Source: Nonomuraea dietziae
Lineage (GTDB): Bacteria; Actinomycetota; Actinomycetes; Streptosporangiales; Streptosporangiaceae
Length of the DNA stretch: 64,000 nucleotides
NCBI RefSeq assembly: GCF_014195505.1
Contig: NZ_JACIBV010000001.1
Coordinates: 7,316,001-7,380,000 of the forward strand
Direction of reading: 5' to 3'
The notes below the pieces were generated by a model. That model ran no database searches. It was given only the letters and a program-made list of their open reading frames with translations, and was not told the DNA's origin. The position numbers were made by a program, and so were the translations under genes. This document shows, in pieces, positions 1-9,197 of this stretch (the first letter of the stretch is position 1; every line of letters begins with the position of its first letter).

Positions 1-609
1 GAGCGCCGAGTCGGCCACGTCGAAGCCGATCCTGAGGCTGATGAACGGCAGCGGCGTCTTGTCGCCGATCGTGGCCTGGACGAACAGGACAATGGCGACG
101 GCGGGGACGATGGCCAGCAGCCCTCCGCCCTGCCACCGGTAGAAGGCGGAGGAGACGAAGACACCGGCCACGAGCCATCCCACGAACATCACGGTGTACT
201 CGAGGAAGATCATCGGAACCTGGGTGGGCGCGCTGAACAGGTGGGCCTGGCCGAGGGCCCAGGTCCAGCCGGTCAGCCCGTACAGCAGCGACTCCAGCAG
301 GAAGCTGATCACCAGCAGGGCCGAGAGGAACGGCGCGAAGATCGCGATGGTGACGGCGGCCTGGAATCCGAACTGGCGGCGGCTCTGCCCGTGGGCGATG
401 AAGAGCGGCAGGAACTCGGTGACCAGGGCGACGCCGACGAACAGCGCGTACCACCTGGTCAGCTGGACGGCCTTCTCCCACACGCTCTCGTTGAGCTCGC
501 CCCAGACGCCGATGCCGACGGTGACCAGCGTGATGACCACGAGGTAGGCCAGCCACGCGAAGAGCGCGAACCATATGTTGGCGGCGAGGAGGCGGCTGGG
601 GAATCTCAT
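1..609 (-). CDS. ABC transporter membrane subunit (partial)
   Basis: The ATG at 609 opens a frame of 203 codons that runs off the left edge, so the C-terminus is missing. The translation is strongly hydrophobic, with likely membrane segments near residues 8-35, 50-72, 78-110, 138-160 and 165-182 and short polar loops. Its start overlaps the stop of the upstream ATPase gene (ATGA), so it is almost certainly the membrane partner of that ATPase. No substrate can be deduced. GntR/YtrA-controlled two-component exporters of this layout are often linked to cell-envelope stress, but that is family knowledge, not evidence from this sequence. Confidence 0.75.
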   Translation of the reverse strand, partial: MRFPSRLLAANIWFALFAWLAYLVVITLVTVGIGVWGELNESVWEKAVQLTRWYALFVGVALVTEFLPLFIAHGQSRRQFGFQAAVTIAIFAPFLSALLVISFLLESLLYGLTGWTWALGQAHLFSAPTQVPMIFLEYTVMFVGWLVAGVFVSSAFYRWQGGGLLAIVPAVAIVLFVQATIGDKTPLPFISLRIGFDVADSAL

Positions 610-1466
610 GAGGCGGGGCCTCCCGTCAGGTGGATGAACAGTTCCTGCATGGCGATGGGGCCGGTCTCCAGACCCGCCTTGCGGGCCTCCGCGTGGTCGA
701 GCGGGCCGTAGACCATGACGGACCTGGTCGGGCCGAGCTGCTTGGAGCCGAGGACGGTCAGGTCGCGGGTGAACTCCTCGACCTGCTCGGCGGGTCCTGT
801 GACGGCGCTTCCCATGGCCAGCAGTTCGTCGGCGGGGGAGTGCACGACGAGGCGGCCCTTGTCGATGATGACGACCTCCTCGAACAGGGAGCTGACCTCC
901 TCGATGAGGTGGGTCGAGAGGATGATCGTGCGCGGATGTGCCATGAAGTCGGCGAGCAGGGCGTCGTAGAAGGCCTGCCTGGAGGGGGCGTCCATGCCGA
1001 GGTACGACTCGTCGAACATGGTCAGCGGCGCCCTCGACGCCAGCCCCACCACCACGCCCACGGCCGAGCGCTGGCCCTTGGACATCGACTTGACGTTCTT
1101 CTTGCGGTCGAGCTTGAACAGGTCGATGAGCTCCTGCGCGTAGGCGGCGTCCCATCGGGGGCGCACGTCCTCGGCGAAGTAGAGCGCGTCCTCCACCGTG
1201 CCGAGGTTGACCGTCTCTCCCGCGTCGCGGATGAGGGAGATCTCCCTGGTCGTGAGCCAGTTCTCGAAGATCGGGCTGTCGTCGGCGAGCACCGTTCCGC
1301 CGCTGTGCCTGCGAAAGCCTGCCAGCACGGACAGCAGGCTCGTCTTGCCGGCGCCGTTGCGTCCGAGCAGGCCGTAGATCTTCCCTGTGTCGAGCCGCAG
1401 CGACAGCGAGTCGATGGCGACGGTCTCGCCGTAGGCGACCTTGAGGTTGTCGATGTCGATCCTCAT
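606..1466 (-). CDS. ABC transporter ATP-binding protein
   Basis: A 286-residue single nucleotide-binding domain. Walker A (GRNGAGKT) is at residues 35-42, a signature-like SMSKGQ at 127-132, Walker B (LTMFDES, catalytic Glu 153) at 148-154, and the switch His in LSTHLIEE follows. It energises the membrane protein encoded just downstream. It overlaps both neighbours by 4 bp: upstream the GntR regulator, downstream the permease. A regulator-ATPase-permease order under one promoter is the YtrA/YtrB-type arrangement. The signature lacks the usual LSGGQ first residues but keeps the GQ core. Confidence 0.9.
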   Translation of the reverse strand: MRIDIDNLKVAYGETVAIDSLSLRLDTGKIYGLLGRNGAGKTSLLSVLAGFRRHSGGTVLADDSPIFENWLTTREISLIRDAGETVNLGTVEDALYFAEDVRPRWDAAYAQELIDLFKLDRKKNVKSMSKGQRSAVGVVVGLASRAPLTMFDESYLGMDAPSRQAFYDALLADFMAHPRTIILSTHLIEEVSSLFEEVVIIDKGRLVVHSPADELLAMGSAVTGPAEQVEEFTRDLTVLGSKQLGPTRSVMVYGPLDHAEARKAGLETGPIAMQELFIHLTGGPAS

Positions 1467-1816
1467 CGGCTGTCCCTGATCCTCTTGATCACGTCGTCCA
1501 GCGGGATTCCGATGGCCTTGGCCTCGGCCACCATCGGATCGACCACGTCGGTGAAGAAGCCCTCCCGGCGCTCGGCCCTGAGCGTGTCACGGGCGGCCGG
1601 ACTGACGAACATGCCGATACCTCGTTTCTTGTAGAGAACGCCCTCGTCGACCAGCTGCTGGAACGCCTTCTGCGCGGTGGCGGGGTTGATGCGGAAGAAC
1701 GCGGCGTACTGGTTGGTGGACATCACTTGCTCGTCTCCCTTCAGCGCCCCGCTCAGGACCTCGGCCTTGATGCGGTCCGCGATCTGCCGGTAGATGGGGC
1801 TCCGGTCGTCGAACAT
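1463..1816 (-). CDS. GntR family transcriptional regulator, YtrA subfamily
   Basis: A 117-residue protein with an N-terminal GntR winged helix (SPIYRQIADRIKAEVLSG, then the recognition-helix region around residues 35-75) and only a short C-terminal tail. That length and lack of a ligand domain are typical of the YtrA subgroup, which represses adjacent ABC transporter operons. It is the first gene of the operon, overlapping the ATPase by 4 bp. A perfect inverted repeat lies 10 bp upstream of its ATG, which strongly suggests autoregulation. The inducing signal is unknown. Confidence 0.9.
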   Translation of the reverse strand: MFDDRSPIYRQIADRIKAEVLSGALKGDEQVMSTNQYAAFFRINPATAQKAFQQLVDEGVLYKKRGIGMFVSPAARDTLRAERREGFFTDVVDPMVAEAKAIGIPLDDVIKRIRDSR

Positions 1817-1825
1817 GGTTACTCG

Positions 1826-1863
1826 CTTCTATGGTTCATTACTCCTGTAATGAACCATAGAAG
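1826..1863. promoter_or_regulatory. perfect 17-bp inverted repeat, likely GntR operator
   Basis: CTTCTATGGTTCATTAC at 1826-1842 is repeated perfectly inverted at 1847-1863 with a 4-bp spacer. It lies just upstream of the GntR start codon at 1816 and is AT-rich against the local background. The core GTTCATTAC/GTAATGAAC resembles the two-half-site operators of YtrA-type GntR proteins. Its position would let a bound dimer block transcription of the whole regulator-ATPase-permease operon. Confidence 0.8.
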
Positions 1864-1898
1864 GCATGGGAGAGCGCGTCAACCGAGGGAGCGGGGGC

Positions 1899-4418
1899 TC
1901 AGCCGAGAAGCAGGTCGGCCAGGGCGGTGCGGTCGCTGACGCCGGTCTTCTCGTAGACGGCGTAGAGAGTGTTGGCGACGGTCCTGATCGACACGACCAG
2001 GCGCTCGGCGATCTCCCTGTTGGTCAGGCCCTGCGCGGCGAGAAGGGCGATCTCGCGCTGGCGCGGGGTCAGCTCGGGTACGTCGAGATCGAGCAGGGCG
2101 GGGGTGCGGGCGCCCTGGCAGCGGCGCGACAGCGCCCACGCCCTGGTCCGCGCGGCCTGGGCGGCGCGGGTCATCCCCCTGTCGCGGTACCGGCGGGCGG
2201 CCTGGGCGGCGGCCTCGGCGGCGTGCAGGATCAGGCCGAGGCGCTCGAACTCCAGGGACACCGCGTCGAGCTCGGCGCCGGTGCCCGCGCCGGCGTGCCT
2301 GGCGAACAGCGCGACCAGCGGGCCCTCACCGATGATGCGGGAGGCGACCAGCGAAGGGCGGCCCAGCCGTACGACGTCGTGGAGGAGGAAGGGCGTCTGG
2401 ACGGGTAGCGCCTGGTCGGCCAGCGCGAGCAGGGCCGCGATGGCCCCCGCGACGTCGCCCCTGGCGGCCAGCGTCCAGGCCATGGCCTGACGCAGGGGGA
2501 CGACCACGGGAGGCCCGAGCGGCAGCCCGGTGGCCTCGGCTCTGGCCAGCGCCTCCTCTGCCGCGTCGAGCTGACCGAGCAGGGCGTGCGCCTGGGCGAG
2601 CTCGCCCAGGCAGAACCCCGCCCACACGCCTCGCGAGGGCAGCCGGGCGGCCGCCTCGCGGCCGGCGGACAGGGCGTCGGCGACGCGTCCCCTCAGCCTG
2701 AGCGCCCTCGCCCGGTAGGTGCCGAACTCGACGACCGCCCGTGCCCACGCGCCGAACTCGCCGTCGAGCCTGCGCCCCTGGTCGGCGTGGTGCTCGGCGG
2801 TGTCGAGATCGCCCAGGTACAGCGCGGCCTGGGTGGCGGCGTCGAGCAGCGCGGCCCGCAGGCTCGGCAGCGCGTGGGCCGCACTGTCGAGCGCGGCCCC
2901 GGTGCGGGCGACCACCTCCAGACTCTCCGTGGCGCGCCCCTTCGCGGCCAGGATGGTGGCCTCCGTGGTGCCGAACGCCCTGACGTTGCGGGGCTCGACG
3001 CAGGGTCCCATCGTCATCGTCGAGCGGAGCGTGGCCGCGGCCTTGTCCAGATCCCCGACGAACGCCTCGATCGAGGCCCTGGTGCCCCGCGCCCCCTGCC
3101 GCGCGTCGAGCGCGGAGACCGAGTGCTCGGTCTCCTCCAGCAGCTCCAGCGCCCGCCCGACCTCGCCGAGCCCCCAGCAGAGGTTGAACGCCCTGTAGAC
3201 CCCGCAGGTGGTGCGCGAGTAGTCGTCCATCTCGAGGCCCCACGCCGCGGCGAACACCTCCTCCGACTCGCGGTAGCGGTCGGCGTAGAACAGGACGGTG
3301 CCCAGGGCCATGGCGGCGGGCAGGCCACCGCCCGCGTCGGCCGCCGCGCGGGCCAGCCGCTCGGCCAGCTCCAGGTCGCGGACCATCCTGGCCCTGTCGC
3401 ACGCGGCCAGCAGCAGGCCAGGCTCGGCGACGGGCCCGCTGTCGAGGCGCCAGACGGCCACTCTCACCACGTCCTCGCGACGGCGTAACCCCGTGGCCGT
3501 GACGGTGTCGGCCAGCCTGCGCAGCAGCTTGCGGGCACGAAGGGTGCCGCAGCCGTGCCTGATGACCTCGCCGTACAGCGGATGGGCCAGGCGCACCTGC
3601 AGGCGGCGGCCTTCGAAGTCGACGGTCACCAGCTGGCGCTCCTCCAGCCGCTCGACCGCGGCCGAGGCGGCCAGCTCGGACAGCAGGTCGGCGCCGAGCG
3701 GCTCGCCGTAGGCGAGGTACTCCAGCACCTCCCTTTCGTCCGGAGTCAGGCCGCCGATGCGGCCCGCGATCGTGTCGCGCAGCGAAGGCGTGATCGCCAG
3801 CGGCCCGCGCCACCGCCACACCCCTCCGCTCTCGGTCAGCACCCCTGACAGCACCAGCTCGCGCAGGTAGAGGACGTTGCCCCTGCTGGCCTGCCACAGC
3901 CTGGTCACCGCGCTCTGTTCCACGGTGCCGCCGAGCGCCCGCTCCAGGATCGCGGCGCTCTCCTGCGCGGTCAGCGGGGCCAGCTCCATGCGCGGCAGCA
4001 GGTCCTCCTTCCACAGCGCCCGCACCGCGTCGGGCACGGGCGTCTCCGTGCGCAGCGTGGCGATCACCCTGGTACGGCCCCGCGTCACCAGATGGTGGAC
4101 GAGCGCGGCTGAGGCGCCGTCGAGCAGATGGGCGTCGTCCACCACGAGCACGGGCGCGCGCACCGCGTCGGCGGCCCAGCCGAGGGGGTTGCCGGAGGGA
4201 GGCGTGGAGGGCAGCAGCGCCGCGAAGGCCCCGAGCGGCAGCTCGGCCGCCGCCGCGGTGGCCCGCACCCAGGCCACCCCCTCCGCCTCGCGGACGGCCT
4301 GCGCCACCAGCCTGCTCTTGCCGACCCCCGGCGGCCCCACGACGACCAGGCCGCGGGCGGCCGACCTGATCTCGCTCAGCTGCGCCGCGCGGCCTGCGAA
4401 GGGCCACGACCGTGCCAC
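1899..4418 (-). CDS. LuxR family regulator of the LAL (large ATP-binding) type
   Basis: An 839-residue protein. An N-terminal AAA/NTPase domain has Walker A (GPPGVGKS) at residues 28-35 and a Walker B-like VLVVDDAHLL near residue 95. A long helical, TPR-like Ala/Arg/Leu-rich middle follows, then a C-terminal LuxR-type helix-turn-helix (LTPRQREIALLAAQGLTNRE onward, about 775-835). The layout and length fit the MalT/LAL activators that often control secondary metabolism or sugar use. It diverges from the phosphotransferase gene across a 65-bp region holding an inverted repeat. It is not adjacent to the biosynthetic cluster, so a link to it is unproven. Confidence 0.9.
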   Translation of the reverse strand: MARSWPFAGRAAQLSEIRSAARGLVVVGPPGVGKSRLVAQAVREAEGVAWVRATAAAAELPLGAFAALLPSTPPSGNPLGWAADAVRAPVLVVDDAHLLDGASAALVHHLVTRGRTRVIATLRTETPVPDAVRALWKEDLLPRMELAPLTAQESAAILERALGGTVEQSAVTRLWQASRGNVLYLRELVLSGVLTESGGVWRWRGPLAITPSLRDTIAGRIGGLTPDEREVLEYLAYGEPLGADLLSELAASAAVERLEERQLVTVDFEGRRLQVRLAHPLYGEVIRHGCGTLRARKLLRRLADTVTATGLRRREDVVRVAVWRLDSGPVAEPGLLLAACDRARMVRDLELAERLARAAADAGGGLPAAMALGTVLFYADRYRESEEVFAAAWGLEMDDYSRTTCGVYRAFNLCWGLGEVGRALELLEETEHSVSALDARQGARGTRASIEAFVGDLDKAAATLRSTMTMGPCVEPRNVRAFGTTEATILAAKGRATESLEVVARTGAALDSAAHALPSLRAALLDAATQAALYLGDLDTAEHHADQGRRLDGEFGAWARAVVEFGTYRARALRLRGRVADALSAGREAAARLPSRGVWAGFCLGELAQAHALLGQLDAAEEALARAEATGLPLGPPVVVPLRQAMAWTLAARGDVAGAIAALLALADQALPVQTPFLLHDVVRLGRPSLVASRIIGEGPLVALFARHAGAGTGAELDAVSLEFERLGLILHAAEAAAQAARRYRDRGMTRAAQAARTRAWALSRRCQGARTPALLDLDVPELTPRQREIALLAAQGLTNREIAERLVVSIRTVANTLYAVYEKTGVSDRTALADLLLG

Positions 4419-4432
4419 TCTGGAAGGGTATT

Positions 4433-4449
4433 TGAGTAGGCCTTACTCA
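4433..4449. promoter_or_regulatory. inverted repeat in divergent promoter
   Basis: TGAGTA and TACTCA form 6-bp arms around GGCCT in the 65-bp region between the LAL regulator and the divergent phosphotransferase gene. The position suits a shared operator or autoregulatory site, but no regulator can be assigned from sequence alone. Confidence 0.4.
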
Positions 4450-4483
4450 TGCGAGGCGATCGCGAGGAGAGCAGGGTCGGACC

Positions 4484-5527
4484 ATGGACGTCACGGAGTT
4501 GGTGAGACGGAGCCTGGGTGATCCGGAGGCGAGGATCGCCTCGCATCGCTCCGAGGCCCTCGCCCATCCGTCCGGCGCGCTGTCCACCGCCTCGCTGCGC
4601 CGCGTCAGCGGCACCACCACGGGCGGCGCCGCCTGGTCGTTCATCGTGAAGTCGATCAGGTCGGTGCGCCACCTGCCGGGGATCGAGGAGGTGCCGGAGG
4701 AAGCCAGGGAGGCGGCGATCGCCAACTTCCCGTGGCGCGCCGACCTCGACGTCTACCTGTCGGGCATGGAGCTGCCCAAGGGCCTGCGCCTGCCGCGCCT
4801 GCACCACCTGGAGGACCTGGGCGACGAGCGGTATGTGATGTGGCTGGAGGACGTCCCCGTCGACCGCGCGCCGTGGGACCTCGACCGCTACAGGGCCGCC
4901 GCCAGGCTGCTGGGGGAGCTGGCCGCCATGCACCCCGCCGCGGGCCCCTGCCCGGGGCTGCGGTACTACGTCGACGGGCCCGTCGCGAACGTGTTCCTGC
5001 CCGCCCTGCGCGACCCTGGCTTCTGGCGTCATCCGCTGGTGGCCTCCCACGCCGATCCGCTGCTGCGCTCGGACCTGATGGCGTTGACGGGGCGGATCGA
5101 GCCGCTCGTCGAAGCCGTCGGCGAGCTGCCGCACACGCTCTCGCACGGCGACGCCTGCCCCGCCAACCTGCTGGTCCCCGCCGACGGCTCGGCGGAGTTC
5201 GTGGCGATCGACTGGAGCTGGCCGTACCCGACGTGCGTGGGCTTCGACCTGAACCAGCTGCTGGTCGGCGGGGCGCACGCGGGCGAGCTCACGGCCGCCG
5301 AGCTGCCGGCCGTCCACGAGGCGATCGAGGCGGCGTACGTGGAGGGTTCGGGCTTCGACCCCACCGAGGTCGCCTACGGCTACGCGGCCACGCTGGTGCT
5401 GTGCAGCGCGTGGACGGCCCTGCCGTTCGAACGGCTCGGCGAGGAGCCCACGCCCGAGCTGCACGAGCTGTTCCGCAGGAGAGCGGGCCTGGCCAGGTTC
5501 ATCGTGGACGTGGGCAGAGGGCTCTAG
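4484..5527 (+). CDS. APH-fold phosphotransferase family protein
   Basis: A 347-residue protein with the kinase-like catalytic loop SHGDACPANLL (His221, Asp223) and a metal-binding Asp at 243 in IDWSWPYP, as in aminoglycoside phosphotransferase/choline kinase-like enzymes (APH family, PF01636). The N-terminal lobe has VSGTTTGGAAWSFIVKSI, with a probable ATP-contacting Lys. The ATG at 4484 follows a purine-rich stretch and is the first good start. The substrate is not predictable: such proteins phosphorylate antibiotics, macrolides or small metabolites. It is transcribed away from the LAL regulator, which may control it. Confidence 0.8.
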   Translation: MDVTELVRRSLGDPEARIASHRSEALAHPSGALSTASLRRVSGTTTGGAAWSFIVKSIRSVRHLPGIEEVPEEAREAAIANFPWRADLDVYLSGMELPKGLRLPRLHHLEDLGDERYVMWLEDVPVDRAPWDLDRYRAAARLLGELAAMHPAAGPCPGLRYYVDGPVANVFLPALRDPGFWRHPLVASHADPLLRSDLMALTGRIEPLVEAVGELPHTLSHGDACPANLLVPADGSAEFVAIDWSWPYPTCVGFDLNQLLVGGAHAGELTAAELPAVHEAIEAAYVEGSGFDPTEVAYGYAATLVLCSAWTALPFERLGEEPTPELHELFRRRAGLARFIVDVGRGL

Positions 5528-5615
5528 CGCAGGAGCCGGACACGGCTACCTCCTCCATGTGCGGCTCATCGGTGCATAGCGCCCTACTCTTCTGCCGTAA
5601 AGAGCGGACTTTTGC

Positions 5616-5645
5616 TTGACCGTCGTCATAATCACGATCTACGAT
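5616..5645 (+). promoter_or_regulatory. promoter of the sugar-uptake operon (likely leaderless transcript)
   Basis: TTGACC (5616-5621) and TACGAT (5640-5645) are separated by 18 bp. The expected transcription start, 6-8 bp downstream, falls almost on the ATG at 5654, so the first gene is probably translated from a leaderless mRNA. This supports 5654 rather than the upstream TTG at 5612, which lies inside the promoter. Confidence 0.6.
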
Positions 5646-5653
5646 CCCGAAAC

Positions 5654-6727
5654 ATGAGGGACATAAGCCGGTTATCGGCTGATAACCCCAGGGTAGGCAT
5701 CATCGGGACCGGCTTCATGGGCGGCGTGCACGCCAGGTCCGCTCGCCTGGCCGGGGCCACGATCGTCGGCGTCGCGGGTTCGCGCCCCGGCAAGTCACAG
5801 GGTCCCCACTCCTCGGCGGACGAGCTCATCGAGTCGGGTGAGATCGACCTGGTTCACATCTGCACGCCCAACCACCTGCACGCCCCGCTCACGCTCAAGG
5901 CACTGGCCGCGGGCGTGGCGGTGATCTGCGAGAAGCCCCTGGCCACCGACGCCGAGACGGCCGCGCTGATGGCGGCCCGCGCCGCCGAGGCGGGCCTGGT
6001 GGCCACCGTCCCGTTCGTCTACCGCTTCCACGCGATGGTCCGCGAGGCCAGGCACAGGGTGGCGCGCGGCGACGTCGGCAGGGTCAGCCTGGTCCACGGC
6101 AGCTACCTGCAGGACTGGCTGCTGCGTCCCGAGGACGACAACTGGCGGGTCGACCCCGAGCTCGGCGGGCCGAGCCGCACCTTCGCCGACATCGGCTCGC
6201 ACTGGTGCGACCTGGCCGAGTTCGTCACCGGCGAGCGCATCGCCGCGGTGTCGGCCCAGACCGGCGTGGTCCAGCGCGAGCGGGCAGGCCACGCCCCCGT
6301 GCTGACCGAGGACGTCGTCACGGTCCAGTTCCGTACGACGGGCGGCGCGCTCGGCTCCGTCACCACCAGCCAGGTCTCGCCAGGGCGCAAGAACCGGCTG
6401 TTCCTCGAGGTGTCGGGGACCGAGCAGAGCCTCGCCTTCGACCAGGAGGAGCCGGAGAAGCTGTGGGTCGGGCAGCGGAGCGGCTCCATGGCGCTCGTAC
6501 GTGACCCCGCGACACTGTCACCGCAGGCGCTGCCGTACTCACCGTTGCCCTCGGGACACGCGCAGGGCTACCACGAGTGCTTCGACGCCTTCGTCGCCGA
6601 CAGCTATGCCGCCCTGCGCGGCGAGCACCGCGACGGCCTGCCCACCTTCGAGGACGGCGCCCGCGCCGCCCGCGTCTGCGACGCGGTCCTCGCCTCCGCG
6701 GCGTCGGGGCGGTGGGCCGAGTGCTGA
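5654..6727 (+). CDS. Gfo/Idh/MocA family NAD(P)-dependent oxidoreductase
   Basis: A 357-residue protein from the ATG at 5654. The N-terminal Rossmann motif VGIIGTGFMGGVHA (residues 14-27) binds NAD(P), and the family EKP motif is at 93-95. The C-terminal half has the typical alpha/beta domain with GGPSRTFADIGSHWCDLAEF, holding the usual catalytic His/Asp region. It probably oxidises or reduces a sugar, inositol or their keto derivatives imported by the downstream transporter. It is first in the operon and overlaps the next gene's GTG start. The exact substrate cannot be read from sequence. Confidence 0.88.
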   Translation: MRDISRLSADNPRVGIIGTGFMGGVHARSARLAGATIVGVAGSRPGKSQGPHSSADELIESGEIDLVHICTPNHLHAPLTLKALAAGVAVICEKPLATDAETAALMAARAAEAGLVATVPFVYRFHAMVREARHRVARGDVGRVSLVHGSYLQDWLLRPEDDNWRVDPELGGPSRTFADIGSHWCDLAEFVTGERIAAVSAQTGVVQRERAGHAPVLTEDVVTVQFRTTGGALGSVTTSQVSPGRKNRLFLEVSGTEQSLAFDQEEPEKLWVGQRSGSMALVRDPATLSPQALPYSPLPSGHAQGYHECFDAFVADSYAALRGEHRDGLPTFEDGARAARVCDAVLASAASGRWAEC

Positions 6728-8160
6728 GCATGACCGGCATCGGCAAGAGCTTCCTCGGCGTCCGGGTGCTCGCGGAGGTGGACCTGGCCGTCGCGGCGGG
6801 GCAGGTCCACGCGGTGGTCGGCGAGAACGGCGCGGGCAAGTCCACGCTGATGAAGATCCTCGCAGGCGTGCACGCCCCCGACACCGGGACGATCACGATC
6901 GACGGCAGGCAGGTCTCCTTCGGGCACCCGCTCGACGCCCAGCGTGCCGGGGTGGCCATCATCTACCAGGAGTTCACCCTGCTGCCCGAGCGCAGCGTCG
7001 CGGAGAACGTCTTCCTCGGCAGGGAGCCGCTGCGGCGCGGGCTCGTCGACCGCGCGGCGATGGACACGGCGACCGCCTCGCTCCTCGCGGGCCTCGGCGA
7101 GGACTCCTTCGGCCCCCGCGATCCCGTCAAACGGCTGTCGGTGGCCCAGCAGCAGGTCGTCGAGATCGTCAAGGCGCTGTCGCTCGACGCGCGCATCGTG
7201 GTGATGGACGAGCCCACGGCCGCCCTCGCCGAGCACGAGGTCGAACTGCTCTACCGGCTGGTGCGCCGATTACAGGAACGCGGGATCGCGGTGCTCTACA
7301 TCTCCCACCGCCTGCGCGAGGTCTTCGACCTCGCCTCCGAGGTCACCGTGTTGAAGGACGGCCGTCTCGTCTCCACCGTGTCCACCTCCGAGGTCACCTC
7401 CGACGACCTGGTCCGCCTGATGGTCGGCCGTGATCTCGGCACCTACTTCCCCCCTCGCGCCTCCTCCGTGGGTGAGGTGCGGCTGAGCGTCACGGGCGGC
7501 GGCAACGAGCGCCTGGACGACATCACGCTCGAGCTCAGAGCGGGCGAGATCGTCGGCGTCGCGGGCCTGCAGGGCTCGGGCCGCTCGTCGCTGGCCAAGG
7601 CGATGTTCGGCGCCGCGCCCTTCACCAGGGGGACGATGACGCCGCTGCGGCCCCGCTCGGTGCGCGAGGCGGTGGCCGCGGGGATCGGCCTGGTCACCGA
7701 GGACCGCAAGGCCGAGGGGCTCGCCCTTCGGCAGTCGGTGCGCGACAACGCGCTGCTGGTGACGCGGGCCATCGGGCGGAAGGGCTCCTCCGTCCGCGAC
7801 CTGCTGGAGCGGGTGCGCCTCTCACCCGCCCGCCCCTCACAGGAGGTCCTCTACCTGTCGGGCGGCAACCAGCAGAAGGTCGTCCTCGCCAAGTGGATGA
7901 CGCTCGCCCCCGACGTGCTGCTGTTCGACGAGCCGACCAGAGGGGTGGACGTCGGGGCCAAGGCGGCCATCCACGACCTCATGCGCGAGCTGGCGGCCGA
8001 CGGCATGGCGATCATGATGATCTCCTCGGAGCTGCCCGAGCTCATCGGGATGAGCGACCGCGTCGTGGTCCTGCGCGACGGCCGCGTCGCCGGGACCCTC
8101 CCCGCCGGCTCGTCGGAAGAGGACATCATCCGCCTGGCCGCGAGCGAGGAGGCGACATGA
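6721..8160 (+). CDS. sugar ABC transporter ATP-binding protein (RbsA/MglA-like)
   Basis: A 479-residue protein with two fused nucleotide-binding domains. The first has Walker A GENGAGKST (34-42), signature-like LSVAQQQ and Walker B IVVMDEPTAAL. The second has a degenerate Walker A (GLQGSGRSS), canonical LSGGNQQKVVLAKW and Walker B VLLFDEPTRGVDVG. This asymmetry is normal for the CUT2 carbohydrate uptake family. The GTG at 6721 overlaps the oxidoreductase stop; an ATG at 6730 is an alternative. It couples to the two RbsC-like permeases that follow. Confidence 0.92.
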   Translation: MLSMTGIGKSFLGVRVLAEVDLAVAAGQVHAVVGENGAGKSTLMKILAGVHAPDTGTITIDGRQVSFGHPLDAQRAGVAIIYQEFTLLPERSVAENVFLGREPLRRGLVDRAAMDTATASLLAGLGEDSFGPRDPVKRLSVAQQQVVEIVKALSLDARIVVMDEPTAALAEHEVELLYRLVRRLQERGIAVLYISHRLREVFDLASEVTVLKDGRLVSTVSTSEVTSDDLVRLMVGRDLGTYFPPRASSVGEVRLSVTGGGNERLDDITLELRAGEIVGVAGLQGSGRSSLAKAMFGAAPFTRGTMTPLRPRSVREAVAAGIGLVTEDRKAEGLALRQSVRDNALLVTRAIGRKGSSVRDLLERVRLSPARPSQEVLYLSGGNQQKVVLAKWMTLAPDVLLFDEPTRGVDVGAKAAIHDLMRELAADGMAIMMISSELPELIGMSDRVVVLRDGRVAGTLPAGSSEEDIIRLAASEEAT

Positions 8161-9197
8161 GCGACAACCTGCACACCACGCCCGCGCCCGAAGGCGTGGC
8201 CTTACCCGGCTCCCCCGGCGACCGGAAGGTGGGGCGCGCGAGACCCGGCCCGTGGTCCGGCCTCGGCTCCACCCAGGTCGTCTACCTCGCCCTGCTGGCC
8301 ACGATCGTGGTCGGCTGGATCCTGGTCGCGATCGACGGCGGCAACCTGCTCACACTCGAGACCGTCGTCGGTGTCCAGCAGCGCAGCGCCGCCCTCGGCA
8401 TCGTGGCCGTGGGACAGACGCTCGCCATCCTCGCTGGCTCCCTCGACCTGTCGGTCGCCTACCTGATCAGCCTCTCGTCCCTGGTCGCCGCCGAGATCAT
8501 GGAGGCGGGCAGCGTGCCGGGGGCCATCACCGCCGTCATCGCGGTCAGCGCCCTGGTCGGCCTGGTCAACGGCGTGGTCATCACCAAGCTGAAGGTCCAC
8601 GCCTTCATCGCCACGCTGGGCGTCGCCCTCATCATCAAGGGCGTCGTCGACCACCTCTACGACGGCCCCGCGGGACGCGTTCCCGAGTCCTTCCAGCACC
8701 TCGGCTACGACAGGGTCGGACCCGTGCCCGTCTCGGCGCTGCTGTGGGCGGCCGTGGCCGTCGCCGCGTGGTTCCTGCTCAGCAGGACCAGGTACGGCTA
8801 CCGCGTCTACGCCGTCGGCGGCGACCCCGACGTGGCCAGGCTCTCGGGCGTGCGCACCGACAGGGTCGTCATCGTCACCCACATCCTGTGCTCGCTGTGC
8901 GCGGGCATCGCGGGGCTGCTGCTCGCCAGCAGGCTCGGCGCGGGAGCCCCCACCGTGGGCACCGACGGCGGCTACGACCTGGAGTCGATCGCCGCCGTCG
9001 TCCTCGGCGGCACGGCGCTGGCGGGCGGCAGGGGAGGGGTGGCGGGAACCGTCGGCGGCGTCCTGCTGCTGGCCGTCCTCGACAGCGTCTTCAACCAGCT
9101 CGAAGTCAACTCCTTCTTCAAGGACGTGGTGCGCGGCGTGGTGATCGTGGCGGCGGTGGCCGTCTACGCCCGTCGTGCGGGAAGGAAGCGGCTGTGA
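8157..9197 (+). CDS. sugar ABC transporter permease (RbsC-like) 1
   Basis: A 346-residue CUT2-type permease with about ten hydrophobic segments. It carries the family marks AGSLDLSVAYLISLSS, the RTRYGYRVYAVGGDPDVARLSGV loop, and GGTALAGGRGGVAGTVGG near the C-terminus. A polar N-terminal extension of about 40 residues precedes the first membrane segment. The ATG overlaps the ATPase stop (ATGA). It forms the membrane channel with the second permease, which is a related but distinct paralogue. Confidence 0.9.
   Translation: MSDNLHTTPAPEGVALPGSPGDRKVGRARPGPWSGLGSTQVVYLALLATIVVGWILVAIDGGNLLTLETVVGVQQRSAALGIVAVGQTLAILAGSLDLSVAYLISLSSLVAAEIMEAGSVPGAITAVIAVSALVGLVNGVVITKLKVHAFIATLGVALIIKGVVDHLYDGPAGRVPESFQHLGYDRVGPVPVSALLWAAVAVAAWFLLSRTRYGYRVYAVGGDPDVARLSGVRTDRVVIVTHILCSLCAGIAGLLLASRLGAGAPTVGTDGGYDLESIAAVVLGGTALAGGRGGVAGTVGGVLLLAVLDSVFNQLEVNSFFKDVVRGVVIVAAVAVYARRAGRKRL

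Noticed and set aside
5612..5653. TTG start at 5612 for the Gfo/Idh gene
   Set aside because: This stretch contains the -35 and -10 promoter elements; the ATG at 5654 fits a leaderless transcript.
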